Both the position numbers and the translations under genes were made by a program. This document shows, one piece after another, positions 1 through 5,299 of a stretch of DNA of 5,299 nt; the stretch's first letter is position 1, and each line of letters begins with the position of its first letter. Under the pieces are notes generated by a model. That model searched no databases. It saw only the letters and a program-made list of their open reading frames with translations, and had not been told where the DNA came from. Source of the DNA: Oscillospiraceae bacterium (GTDB taxonomy: Bacteria; Bacillota; Clostridia; Oscillospirales; UBA929); contig WRLJ01000134.1 in the NCBI GenBank assembly GCA_009777685.1, forward strand, positions 1 through 5,299, read 5' to 3'.

Positions 1-1477
1 TGGCGGCCGTGCGGCTGACCGTTTCCAGCAGGTTTCCGCGCTCCATGACCTTCCGCAGCATGGCCTTTTCCTCGCGCAGGTCGCGCGTGTAGCCCAGCAC
101 GATGTCGTTGTCCCTGTGCCGGACGCGGGCCAGGGTAATCTCGCAGGGCAGCGGCTCTCCGTTGAGCTTCTGGTGCAGCCACTCAAAGCGGCAATAGCCG
201 GTCTCAAAGGCTTCCTTGACCAGCCTGACGGCCTTCTCGGAGGACGGCTCGCCATCCGGCTGGCGCTCCGGAGAAAGGTCATGGAACCGGTCAATGTACT
301 CCTGCTTGCTGGACAGCTCAAACAGCTGAACCGACTTTTCATTGGTGAAGGTGTTGGTGTAATCCCGGCTCCAGAAATTCGCGCAAAGAGGCATGGAGTC
401 CAGCATGATCTGCGTGCGCTCATCCTCCTCGCGCATTTCCTCCATCAGCGCCAGCTGTACGCTCTGGGCCTCGAAGGCCCTGTCCAGCCGGGTCTTGGCC
501 GCGTCAATGCGGATTAAAATGAGGATCAGCGTCAGCATCAGGACCGTGCCCAGCGCGCAGAGATACAGCATCAGGACCGTCAGCCTCTGGTAATACTCGC
601 TCTTGGGGGTCATAACGCCCAGATACCATCCGTTGTCAAGCTCCAGACAGAACAGAACCGTGGTCTCGCCCTGATAGTTGGTCATCTCAAACTCGGCAAT
701 GTTCCATCCCTGCTCCAGCGCGGCCAACAGCTCCGCGACATCGTGGCCGATTTCGCGCATCGGCCTGCCGATAAACTCCGTCACAGGATGGGCGATGACA
801 TCAAAGCGCTCGTCGATCAGCACCCCGTAGCCGTTTTCGGTCAGGCTCGTATCCGCGACAAAGCGCGTGATATTGTCAAGCGGCACGTTCAGGGCGACCG
901 CGCCCATCGGGCTTCCGGCGTCGTCGAAAAGACGGCAGGAGTAGGACACCTGATACAGGCCGGAGCGTGTGCTCCGGTACGGCGGCGTCACGGCAATCCT
1001 GCCCTCCGCCTCGACCGCCGTTATATACCACGGGCGGTCTGTCGGCGAAAAGTCCTCCGGCGGGAACCATCCCGAGGCGGGGAGGTATGTATTCCCGAGC
1101 GCCTCGAAATAACCGTGGATGCCGTCAAAATGGAAGCCCTTTACTTTCGCGGTCAGCTCGGCGGAAATCTCGTCGATATACAGCCGCACATCGTTGGCGG
1201 AGCCGCCCTCCCTGATGATGTCGCGTATGTCCTTGGCGACGGAGATCATCAGCGCTTCCGGCTCCAAAAGCTCGGCGGTTATCCTGATCTCCGTTTGGAG
1301 CAGGATGTCCTCCGCCTCGCCGATCAGGTCTTCCCGCATCATATTGCTCACATACAGGCCGCATGTGCCGACCAGCAGCACAAAGGCCAGCGTCACAAAC
1401 AGCAGCTGCAGATACAGCGGGCGCGGCATCCGCACTCTGAAACGGCCGCCCGGGCCGGCGGCCGGGGTCATTGACAT
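1..1477 (-). CDS. Membrane sensor with Cache and PAS domains, probable hybrid histidine kinase (3' end outside window)
   Basis: The frame is open to the left edge, so only the first 492 residues are visible. A hydrophobic segment at about residues 20-43 and a second at about 297-323 flank an extracellular region of roughly 250 residues. That region carries DRPWY (147-151) followed by a tyrosine- and serine-rich strand pattern, typical of dCache ligand-binding domains. After the second membrane segment comes a charged, probably helical linker (324-355), then a PAS-like domain (about 355-470) ending in GYTRDLREEKAM. There is no HAMP signature. The sequence then enters RGNLLETVSRTAA, a linker that in related Clostridia proteins leads to GAF, HisKA and HATPase regions; this is from memory and not visible here. 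ATG at 1477 is preferred because GGAGG lies seven bases upstream; ATG at 1471 is the alternative. It overlaps the end of the HD-GYP gene, so the two are co-transcribed and probably translationally coupled. The ligand cannot be read from sequence, and the kinase identity is inferred. Confidence 0.85.
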   Translation of the reverse strand, partial: MSMTPAAGPGGRFRVRMPRPLYLQLLFVTLAFVLLVGTCGLYVSNMMREDLIGEAEDILLQTEIRITAELLEPEALMISVAKDIRDIIREGGSANDVRLYIDEISAELTAKVKGFHFDGIHGYFEALGNTYLPASGWFPPEDFSPTDRPWYITAVEAEGRIAVTPPYRSTRSGLYQVSYSCRLFDDAGSPMGAVALNVPLDNITRFVADTSLTENGYGVLIDERFDVIAHPVTEFIGRPMREIGHDVAELLAALEQGWNIAEFEMTNYQGETTVLFCLELDNGWYLGVMTPKSEYYQRLTVLMLYLCALGTVLMLTLILILIRIDAAKTRLDRAFEAQSVQLALMEEMREEDERTQIMLDSMPLCANFWSRDYTNTFTNEKSVQLFELSSKQEYIDRFHDLSPERQPDGEPSSEKAVRLVKEAFETGYCRFEWLHQKLNGEPLPCEITLARVRHRDNDIVLGYTRDLREEKAMLRKVMERGNLLETVSRTAA

Positions 1478-2514
1478 AGGCTCACCTCCGCAAACAAGGA
1501 GTCAACGTCAAGAAAAACATCGGTGATGTTCGGGTCAAAGTGTTTTCCGCGGCTTTCCCGGATGATCTCCACGGATTTTTCGTGCGTAAACGCCTGCTTA
1601 TAGGGCCGGTCCGACACCAGCGCGTCGTACACGTCGACGATCGCCATGATGCGCCCCTGCAAGGGGATCTCCTCCCCCTTCAGCCCCCGCGGGTACCCTG
1701 TCCCGTCCCAGCGCTCGTGGTGATACACCGCAAATAACCGGGCAAAATGCAAAAACTCCTCGTCGCCGGTCTGGTCGATCATCCTTTCGATGATCCGCCC
1801 GCCTTCGGCGGCGTGGGTTTTCATGATTTCAAATTCCTCCGCGGTGAGCTTGCCCGGCTTGTTCAAAATCAAGTCGGAGATGGCCACCTTGCCTATGTCG
1901 TGCAGGCGCGCCGACGAAACCGCCATTTCCAGATTCCAGCCGCTGATTTCGCCGGCATATACCCCGCCCCTGAGCATCGCGTTGAGCAAAATCCGGATAT
2001 ACGCCGTGGTGCGTTCTATATGCCCGCCCGTCTCCTTGTCCCGGCTTTCCACCATATCGGACAAAACCGACACCATGCCGCCCTGCAATCGCTGCAATCT
2101 GGCCGTTCTCTCGCGGATCAGCCCCTCGATATCCAAATGGGTCTGGATGCGGTTGAGCAGGACCGGCGCGGAAAACGGCTTGATCACAAAATCCACCGCG
2201 CCCATCTCAAAGCCGAGGGCCTCTATGGAATCGTCGCTCCAGCCGGTGACGAATACCACGGGGATGTCCGCGTGCCGGCCGGCGGATTTCAGCTTCTTCA
2301 GCGCCTCAAAGCCGTCCATTTCGGGCATTTCGATATCCAGCAGAATCAAATCCGGCGTAACGTTCTCCAGCAGCGTAAACATGGCCGCGGCGGACGGCAG
2401 GGTAAACACATTGTACCGCCCGGAAAGCGTTTCCTCCGCGTACACCAGATTCACATCGTTGTCGTCCACGACAAAGAGGGTTTTCACGTCATCATCACGT
2501 CTTTCCCGTCTCAT
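1468..2514 (-). CDS. Response regulator with HD-GYP cyclic-di-GMP phosphodiesterase domain
   Basis: A 348-residue cytoplasmic protein. The N-terminal REC domain (about 10-130) has the acidic pair D17/D18, phospho-acceptor D60 in DLILLDIEMPEMDG, T90 and K112 in the KPF motif. After a helical linker (IRERTARLQRL) comes an HD-GYP domain (about 145-340) with GHIERT (164-169), HD at 205-206 in HDIGK, H234, HHE at 265-267, DGTGYP (270-275) and D294 in IVDVYDAL. All canonical metal and signature residues are present, so an active enzyme hydrolysing cyclic di-GMP under phosphorylation control is expected. Length is normal for this architecture. The first ATG (2514) has no recognisable Shine-Dalgarno sequence; GTG at 2487 (residue 10) would give the more typical start VKTLFVVDDND, so the start is uncertain. 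It is transcribed from the consensus promoter at 2563-2591 and overlaps the sensor gene by ten bases. The sensor, or a kinase encoded elsewhere, probably phosphorylates it. Confidence 0.95.
   Translation of the reverse strand: MRRERRDDDVKTLFVVDDNDVNLVYAEETLSGRYNVFTLPSAAAMFTLLENVTPDLILLDIEMPEMDGFEALKKLKSAGRHADIPVVFVTGWSDDSIEALGFEMGAVDFVIKPFSAPVLLNRIQTHLDIEGLIRERTARLQRLQGGMVSVLSDMVESRDKETGGHIERTTAYIRILLNAMLRGGVYAGEISGWNLEMAVSSARLHDIGKVAISDLILNKPGKLTAEEFEIMKTHAAEGGRIIERMIDQTGDEEFLHFARLFAVYHHERWDGTGYPRGLKGEEIPLQGRIMAIVDVYDALVSDRPYKQAFTHEKSVEIIRESRGKHFDPNITDVFLDVDSLFAEVSLCQ
1481..1489 (-). promoter_or_regulatory. Ribosome binding site of the Cache/PAS sensor gene
   Basis: On the minus strand this reads GGAGGTGAG, with seven bases between GGAGG and the ATG at 1477-1475. 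The site lies wholly inside the last codons of the upstream HD-GYP gene. It favours the ATG at 1477 over the one six bases further in, which would sit 13 bases away. Confidence 0.8.
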
Positions 2515-2562
2515 GGTTGGGAGAACACACCGCGTGCGGCGAAAAAGTACGCGTTACGATTG

Positions 2563-2591
2563 ATTATAGCAGGATTACATAACCCTGTCAA
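2563..2591 (-). promoter_or_regulatory. Consensus sigma-A/sigma-70 promoter with extended -10, driving the HD-GYP/sensor operon
   Basis: On the minus strand TTGACA (2591-2586) is separated by exactly 17 bases from TATAAT (2568-2563), and TG lies one base before the -10 box, which makes it extended. All twelve hexamer positions match consensus. The predicted transcription start is near 2557-2555, giving a leader of about 42 bases to ATG 2514 or about 69 to GTG 2487. The leader has a weak 5-base inverted repeat, CGCGT/ACGCG (2531-2535 and 2549-2553), of uncertain meaning. The -35 box contains the TGA stop codon (2590-2588) of the upstream kinase gene. No clear operator is seen. Confidence 0.9.
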
Positions 2592-3580
2592 CCGGCGGAA
2601 AGCCGCTCCGCCAGCCCCGCCCGGACCGCCTCCGGGCCGATCTCGCGCCCCGCCCTCCGGGCCGCGTGCAGGACCGCCCCCGCCACCGGCGGAACCTCCA
2701 GCAGCAGGAAGTCCGCGGCCCGCCCGGTGATCTCCCGGACGCGCCGCTCCACCATCCGCGGCAGGATTCTCACCGTTTGCCGCACAAACACCGAGCCGGC
2801 CAGGGTCACAGACAGCGTCTCATCCGCGGGGAAGTCCAACTCCCCCGCGAGGTGCGCGATCGCGCCCGCGAAATGCTCCGCCGAGCGCGCCAGAATGTCC
2901 AGCGCGGCCGCGTCGCCCGCGTCCGCCGCCGCGAATACGAGACGGTTGATTTTGTCCCACACGCCGTCCGGCATTCCGCCGGTCAGCGTTTCGATGTAAT
3001 CCTCGCGGCGCGTGACGCCGAGCGCGGCAAACAGGCTCTCCCGCAGCGCGGTGCGCGGCCCGTTCTTGTACAGCTCCCGGTACACCGCCGCGACCGTCTG
3101 CGCCGCGTACCATCCGCCGCCGCCGCGGTCGTCGGTGATGCCGCCCAGGCCGCCGACCTGCACCGCCGTTCCGGCGCGGTCGATGGCCGCGATCGTGGTG
3201 CCCGTTCCGTTGATGGCGCAAATGCCAACACCGCCCGGACAGCCCGCCATCACGCCGAGAAACGCGTCGTTGCAGAGGGTGAAATCCGCCAGCCCGGCCT
3301 CCCGTAACATCGCGGAAATGCTCCTATGCTGCGCGGCGGTGTCCACGCCCGCAAGGCCCAGCACGGCATACGCGATATCCCCCGTCTCCGCGCCCGCGCG
3401 GTCCAGCACGGTTCGGAGGGATTCCCGCAGGCGCGTCTCCAGCTCCTGAAACCCGCCCTCCATGACCTCATGGTTCAGCGGGCCGCAGGCGAACGCGGCG
3501 GCGCAGACGCCGTCCAGGCCGAACAGCGCCAGATGACTCTTCGTGCCGCCGCCGTCGACGCCCAGCACCAGCTGTTTCAC
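2588..3580 (-). CDS. BadF/BadG/NAGK-type sugar kinase (N-acetylglucosamine kinase-like)
   Basis: A 330-residue cytoplasmic kinase of the ASKHA (actin/Hsp70/sugar kinase) fold. The phosphate-1 loop is GVDGGGTKS (7-15), the probable catalytic aspartate is D105 in LCNDAF, the phosphate-2 loop is INGTGTT (123-129), an adenosine-type motif LAGSVF lies at 260-265, and the C-terminal PPVAGAVLHA at 297-306 is typical of the family. The region usually written GDEGS in NAGK relatives is TDDRGGGGW (149-157) here. There is no cysteine pair for an iron-sulphur cluster, which argues against the dehydratase-activator branch (BcrA/HgdC). The start is GTG at 3580, forming a GTGA overlap with the stop of the GH4 gene; no good Shine-Dalgarno precedes it, so translation is probably coupled. 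The pairing suggests it phosphorylates the sugar or glycoside that the GH4 enzyme uses, or the sugar released by it. The substrate is not certain: GlcNAc, glucosamine, glucose or a disaccharide are all possible. Confidence 0.85.
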   Translation of the reverse strand: MKQLVLGVDGGGTKSHLALFGLDGVCAAAFACGPLNHEVMEGGFQELETRLRESLRTVLDRAGAETGDIAYAVLGLAGVDTAAQHRSISAMLREAGLADFTLCNDAFLGVMAGCPGGVGICAINGTGTTIAAIDRAGTAVQVGGLGGITDDRGGGGWYAAQTVAAVYRELYKNGPRTALRESLFAALGVTRREDYIETLTGGMPDGVWDKINRLVFAAADAGDAAALDILARSAEHFAGAIAHLAGELDFPADETLSVTLAGSVFVRQTVRILPRMVERRVREITGRAADFLLLEVPPVAGAVLHAARRAGREIGPEAVRAGLAERLSAG

Positions 3581-4860
3581 GAGAAAAAGCCCGGCAGGAA
3601 GGCTCGGTTCGCTTCCAGCATTTCATTCAGCATCGGCACGGCCTTCTCCGCGTCGCCGATCAGCGGGTGCGCCATCAGCGCGGCCAGCGCGGCGTCGCGG
3701 TCGCCCTCCATCGCGGCGCGGACGGTGAGCTTTTCATACGCCTTGACCGCCCGCATCAGTCCGGCCACATACCCGTTGTATACGCTCACCGGGCAGGGAG
3801 TGACGCCGGCGGCGCCCAGCTCGCATTTCACCTCGACCACGTCGTCGTCGTCCATAAACGGGACCGCGCCATTGTTTTTCGCCGCCACCACATGGAATTC
3901 GCGCCTGTCGTTGGCCAGGGAGTCCGCCGCCGCCAGCGCCGCCGCCGAGTACAGCGCCCCGCCGCGCAGGGCAAGCTCCGGCGGCTTTTGGCTCAGGGTC
4001 TCGTCGGCAAACTGCGCCAGCAGCTGGTCCTCCAGCTCAAGGCAGACCTCGCCCCGCGTCTTGGCGGCCTCCAGGCATTTCTTCACCTGCCGGTCACGGG
4101 CATAAAAATAGCTGACGTAGGACGAGGGTATGTAGGGAACCGCGCGCAGCAGCGCGGGGTCGTAGTCGACGCCGGGCACGTTCTGCATCGTCGCCCCGGC
4201 CCTGCCGGACAGCTCAACGGCCAGATTCTCCGTCCCGCCGCGCTTGACGACGGAGGTAATCCAGCTCAAATGGTTCAGCCCGAGGTATTCGTAATCGAAA
4301 TCGCTTGTCCCGATGGCGTTTTCGACCTCTTTCAGCATATTGACCGGGCAGTTGCACAGCCCGAGCATATTGATTCGGGTGTGATTCAACACCGCTTCAG
4401 CGACGATGCCGGAGGGATTGGAGAAATTGATCAGCCACGCGCCGCTCCGCGACAGGCGCTCCATGCGCTGCGCAAGGTCCACAATGACGGGGACGGTCCG
4501 CAGGGCCTTCATAAAGCCGCCCGCGCCGGTCGTTTCCTGCCCCAGAAGCCCGTATTTCAGCGGGATTTTCTCATCCCGGACGCGCGCCGCCATCCGGCCC
4601 ACGCGCACCTGCGCGAACACAAACGACGCGCCCTCCAGCGCGCGGTCCATATCCGCCGTCAGCGTCACCTCGCCGCGAAAGCCGCCCGCGGCCAGCTGGC
4701 GCTTGGCCAGCCCTCCGACGGTTTCCAGCCGCTTCTCGTCAATGTCCATCAGCGCGAAGCTGTCAAACGGCAGGCTTTCGCGCCGCGCGGCGAACCCCTC
4801 AACCAGCTCGGGCGTATAGGTGCTGCCCGCACCGATCACGACCGCCTTCAAGTTCGGCAT
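3577..4860 (-). CDS. Glycoside hydrolase family 4, 6-phospho-beta-glucosidase-like
   Basis: A 427-residue cytoplasmic enzyme, close to the usual GH4 length. The N-terminal Rossmann motif is VVIGAGSTYTPEL (7-19) for NAD. Further family signatures are LLGQETTGAGGFMKALRT (105-122), NFSNPSGIVAEAV (145-157), GLCNCP (167-172, with C169 a probable metal ligand) and GLNHLSW (194-200, with H197 the second probable ligand). The segment IPSSYVSYFY (244-253) should hold the catalytic tyrosine. GH4 enzymes use NAD and a divalent metal, usually manganese, in an oxidation-elimination mechanism. The STYTPEL and CNCP forms fit the 6-phospho-beta-glucosidase branch (CelF/ChbF/LicH/BglT) better than alpha-galactosidases or 6-phospho-alpha-glucosidases. 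The exact substrate (cellobiose-, chitobiose- or other 6-phosphate) cannot be read. ATG at 4860 is supported by an ideal ribosome binding site. It is the first gene of a two-gene operon with the sugar kinase. Confidence 0.93.
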   Translation of the reverse strand: MPNLKAVVIGAGSTYTPELVEGFAARRESLPFDSFALMDIDEKRLETVGGLAKRQLAAGGFRGEVTLTADMDRALEGASFVFAQVRVGRMAARVRDEKIPLKYGLLGQETTGAGGFMKALRTVPVIVDLAQRMERLSRSGAWLINFSNPSGIVAEAVLNHTRINMLGLCNCPVNMLKEVENAIGTSDFDYEYLGLNHLSWITSVVKRGGTENLAVELSGRAGATMQNVPGVDYDPALLRAVPYIPSSYVSYFYARDRQVKKCLEAAKTRGEVCLELEDQLLAQFADETLSQKPPELALRGGALYSAAALAAADSLANDRREFHVVAAKNNGAVPFMDDDDVVEVKCELGAAGVTPCPVSVYNGYVAGLMRAVKAYEKLTVRAAMEGDRDAALAALMAHPLIGDAEKAVPMLNEMLEANRAFLPGFFS

Positions 4861-4865
4861 ATACG

Positions 4866-4874
4866 CTCCTCCTT
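4866..4874 (-). promoter_or_regulatory. Ribosome binding site of the GH4 gene
   Basis: The minus strand reads AAGGAGGAG, with seven bases between the AGGAGG core (4873-4868) and the ATG at 4860-4858. This near-perfect anti-16S match fixes the start and predicts strong translation. Confidence 0.85.
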
Positions 4875-4877
4875 CTG

Positions 4878-4893
4878 AACGGATGCTACCGTT
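4878..4893. promoter_or_regulatory. Candidate operator: short palindrome at the GH4 transcription start
   Basis: The plus strand reads AACGG-ATGCTA-CCGTT, perfect 5-base arms with a 6-base centre whose middle GC is also symmetric. It lies directly downstream of the -10 box at 4894-4899 and overlaps the predicted transcription start, a common position for a repressor site in sugar operons. No regulator gene is visible in the window and arms this short can arise by chance. Confidence 0.35.
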
Positions 4894-4922
4894 ATTGTAT
4901 CACGGCGCGGACAGGAGAACAA
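4894..4922 (-). promoter_or_regulatory. Probable promoter of the GH4-kinase operon
   Basis: On the minus strand TACAAT (4899-4894) matches five of six -10 consensus positions. TTGTTC (4922-4917), 17 bases upstream, matches only the TTG half of the -35 consensus. The predicted start is near 4887, leaving a leader of about 27 bases that holds the palindrome at 4878-4893 and the ribosome binding site. The weak -35 fits a regulated promoter. Confidence 0.5.
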
Positions 4923-4973
4923 CCCCCCCATAGCGGCGGAACAGGGTAAACGCATGAAATACCGTCGGGGGTT
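4921..4973. repeat. Inverted repeat with C-tract and G-tract arms
   Basis: AACCCCC (4921-4927) and GGGGGTT (4967-4973) form perfect 7-base arms around a 39-base centre. The left arm belongs to a run of seven Cs (4923-4929) and overlaps the -35 side of the GH4 promoter. No open reading frame with a ribosome binding site is seen inside. It may be the edge of an old mobile element, a regulatory loop or chance. Confidence 0.3.
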
Positions 4974-4999
4974 AAAATTCCTATACACACGGCGCGCCG

Positions 5000-5038
5000 A
5001 GGGCGTCGCGCCCTACGCAGGGCGGGGCGGAAACCCCG
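5000..5038. repeat. Two GC-rich stem-loops in the intergenic region
   Basis: AGGGCG-TCG-CGCCCT (5000-5014) is a perfect 6-base stem. CGGGG-CGGAAA-CCCCG (5023-5038) is a 5-base stem followed by TTTT on the plus strand. Together with the GGCGCGCC palindrome at 4991-4998 they look like part of a dispersed intergenic repeat. The second could act as a weak rho-independent terminator for plus-strand transcription, but no plus-strand gene is seen, and on the minus strand the T-run is missing. Confidence 0.4.
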
Positions 5039-5042
5039 TTTT

Positions 5043-5126
5043 CGTCATTGCGGGCTTGACCCGCAATCTCCCGGGGGAGGCAAATCGCCAATCCGGAGGA
5101 GATTGCGGGGCAAGCCCGCAATGACG
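5043..5126. repeat. Long nested inverted repeat (REP/MITE-like intergenic element)
   Basis: The arms at 5043-5071 and 5098-5126 are 29 bases each and complementary except at one position, with a 26-base centre. Each arm contains its own hairpin: ATTGCGGG and CCCGCAAT flank CTTGA in the left arm, and a near-copy occurs in the right arm. The arms begin with CGTCATTGCGGG, a type of sequence I recall from dispersed palindromic repeats in many bacteria. No coding potential is apparent. Transcribed RNA would fold into a long stable hairpin, or DNA could extrude a cruciform. It sits just outside the transposase fragment, as is common where insertion sequences land in palindromic repeats. It could also be a non-autonomous miniature transposable element. 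Confidence 0.8.
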
Positions 5127-5299
5127 GTCGTACGGGCTTTCTTCAAACCGTCAAACCAACCAAATGAGGGCGGCGGAAAGTAAAACGACAGCAAAGAAGA
5201 GGGCGTCAGACTTATCATAGCGAGTGGCAAAGCGACGTTTGTTTTTCAGTTTCTGAAACAGATTTTCCACCAAATGGCGCTCTTTGTATTCAGCTTCGT
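5127..5299 (-). mobile_element. Partial insertion sequence (IS4/IS5-type), outer boundary approximate
   Basis: The transposase fragment, its lower G+C and the adjoining palindromic repeat indicate one end of an insertion sequence that continues beyond the right edge. The outer end must fall between the palindrome (5126) and the transposase stop (5151). A terminal inverted repeat beginning near GGGCTTTCTTCAAACCG (5134-5150) is possible but cannot be confirmed without the other end. No target duplication can be assessed. Confidence 0.6.
5151..5299 (-). CDS. DDE transposase of IS4/IS5 type, C-terminal fragment (5' end outside window)
   Basis: Only the last 48 residues and the TGA stop (5153-5151) are visible; the start lies beyond the right edge. 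The fragment reads EAEYKERHLVENLFQKLK and then RRFATRYDKSDALFF. It fits the Y-x2-R-x3-E-x6-K signature exactly (Y4, R7, E11, K18), with E11 as the catalytic glutamate of the DDE triad. RRxATRYDK followed by a hydrophobic tail ending ALIWLV is the usual end of IS5-family (IS427/IS1031-like) transposases. Its G+C is about 45% by hand count, well below the neighbouring genes, which suggests recent acquisition. Whether the full gene is intact cannot be judged here. Confidence 0.88.
   Translation of the reverse strand, partial: EAEYKERHLVENLFQKLKNKRRFATRYDKSDALFFAVVLLSAALIWLV

Noticed and set aside
743..1474. Plus-strand open frame of 243 codons opposite the sensor gene
   Set aside because: Shadow of the Cache-domain coding sequence, with His/Arg-rich composition and no recognisable motif.
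2594..2612. GGCGGA/TCCGCC inverted repeat at the end of the kinase gene as a terminator
   Set aside because: The 6-base stem is perfect but is followed by GGTTGAC rather than a T-run, and it lies within codons of a GC-rich gene, so it does not meet the pattern of an intrinsic terminator.
1747..2730. Plus-strand open frame of 327 codons opposite the HD-GYP gene
   Set aside because: It mirrors the HD-GYP gene, crosses the consensus promoter and ends in a low-complexity Pro/Arg tail; no ribosome binding site or family motif.
2588..3580. Kinase as a 2-hydroxyacyl-CoA dehydratase or benzoyl-CoA reductase activator
   Set aside because: The family fold is shared, but the cysteine pair needed for the iron-sulphur cluster is absent and the neighbour is a glycosidase.
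3667..4878. Long plus-strand open frame (403 codons) opposite the GH4 gene
   Set aside because: It is antisense to a clear GH4 enzyme. Its protein is rich in Arg, His, Gln and Ala with no domain, as expected for shadow frames in high-G+C DNA.
4953..4955. Possible small minus-strand gene starting at the ATG near 4955, upstream of GH4
   Set aside because: No ribosome binding site, unremarkable residues, and it would read through the GH4 promoter into the GH4 gene out of frame.
5045..5230. Minus-strand 61-codon open frame over the palindrome and transposase end
   Set aside because: It runs through the inverted repeat and overlaps the transposase C-terminus in another frame; the transposase frame has the Y-x2-R-x3-E-x6-K signature and is the real one.

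Overview
The window looks like a chromosomal segment of a high-G+C member of the Bacillota, probably a gut-type Clostridia (Oscillospirales-like). This is inferred from strong AGGAGG-type ribosome binding sites, a consensus sigma-A-type promoter, the GH4 glycosidase, and a Cache/PAS sensor plus REC/HD-GYP style typical of that group. No taxonomic marker gene is present. Every gene I can support lies on the minus strand, so the window reads biologically from right to left.

Right edge (about 5127-5299): the C-terminal end of an IS4/IS5-type DDE transposase, with visibly lower G+C than the rest and cut by the window edge. Next to it lies a non-coding repeat-rich stretch (about 4920-5126). Its main element is a pair of 29-base inverted arms (5043-5071 and 5098-5126, one mismatch), and each arm also folds on itself.

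Middle (2588-4922): a two-gene sugar operon. A plausible promoter (4894-4922) and a small palindrome at the likely transcription start precede a GH4 6-phospho-glycosidase gene (3577-4860). That gene overlaps, through a GTGA junction, a BadF/NAGK-type sugar kinase gene (2588-3580). Together they suggest phosphorylation of an imported sugar or glycoside followed by NAD-dependent hydrolysis of a 6-phospho-glycoside. No transporter or PTS component is visible.

Left (1-2591): a signalling operon. A perfect TTGACA-17-TATAAT promoter with an extended -10 sits between the two operons, and its -35 box contains the stop codon of the kinase. It drives a response regulator with an HD-GYP cyclic-di-GMP phosphodiesterase domain (1468-2514), followed with a 10-base overlap by a membrane sensor (1-1477, incomplete). 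The sensor has an extracellular Cache domain, two membrane segments and a cytoplasmic PAS domain, and is probably a hybrid histidine kinase whose catalytic part lies outside the window. The likely logic is ligand sensing at the surface linked to control of cyclic-di-GMP breakdown. A functional link to the neighbouring sugar operon is possible but not shown.

I see no RNA genes, CRISPR array or clearly new system. The most unusual items are the stop codon inside the -35 box, the altered phosphate-binding region of the kinase, the kinase/GH4 pairing, and the nested palindromes beside the transposase.
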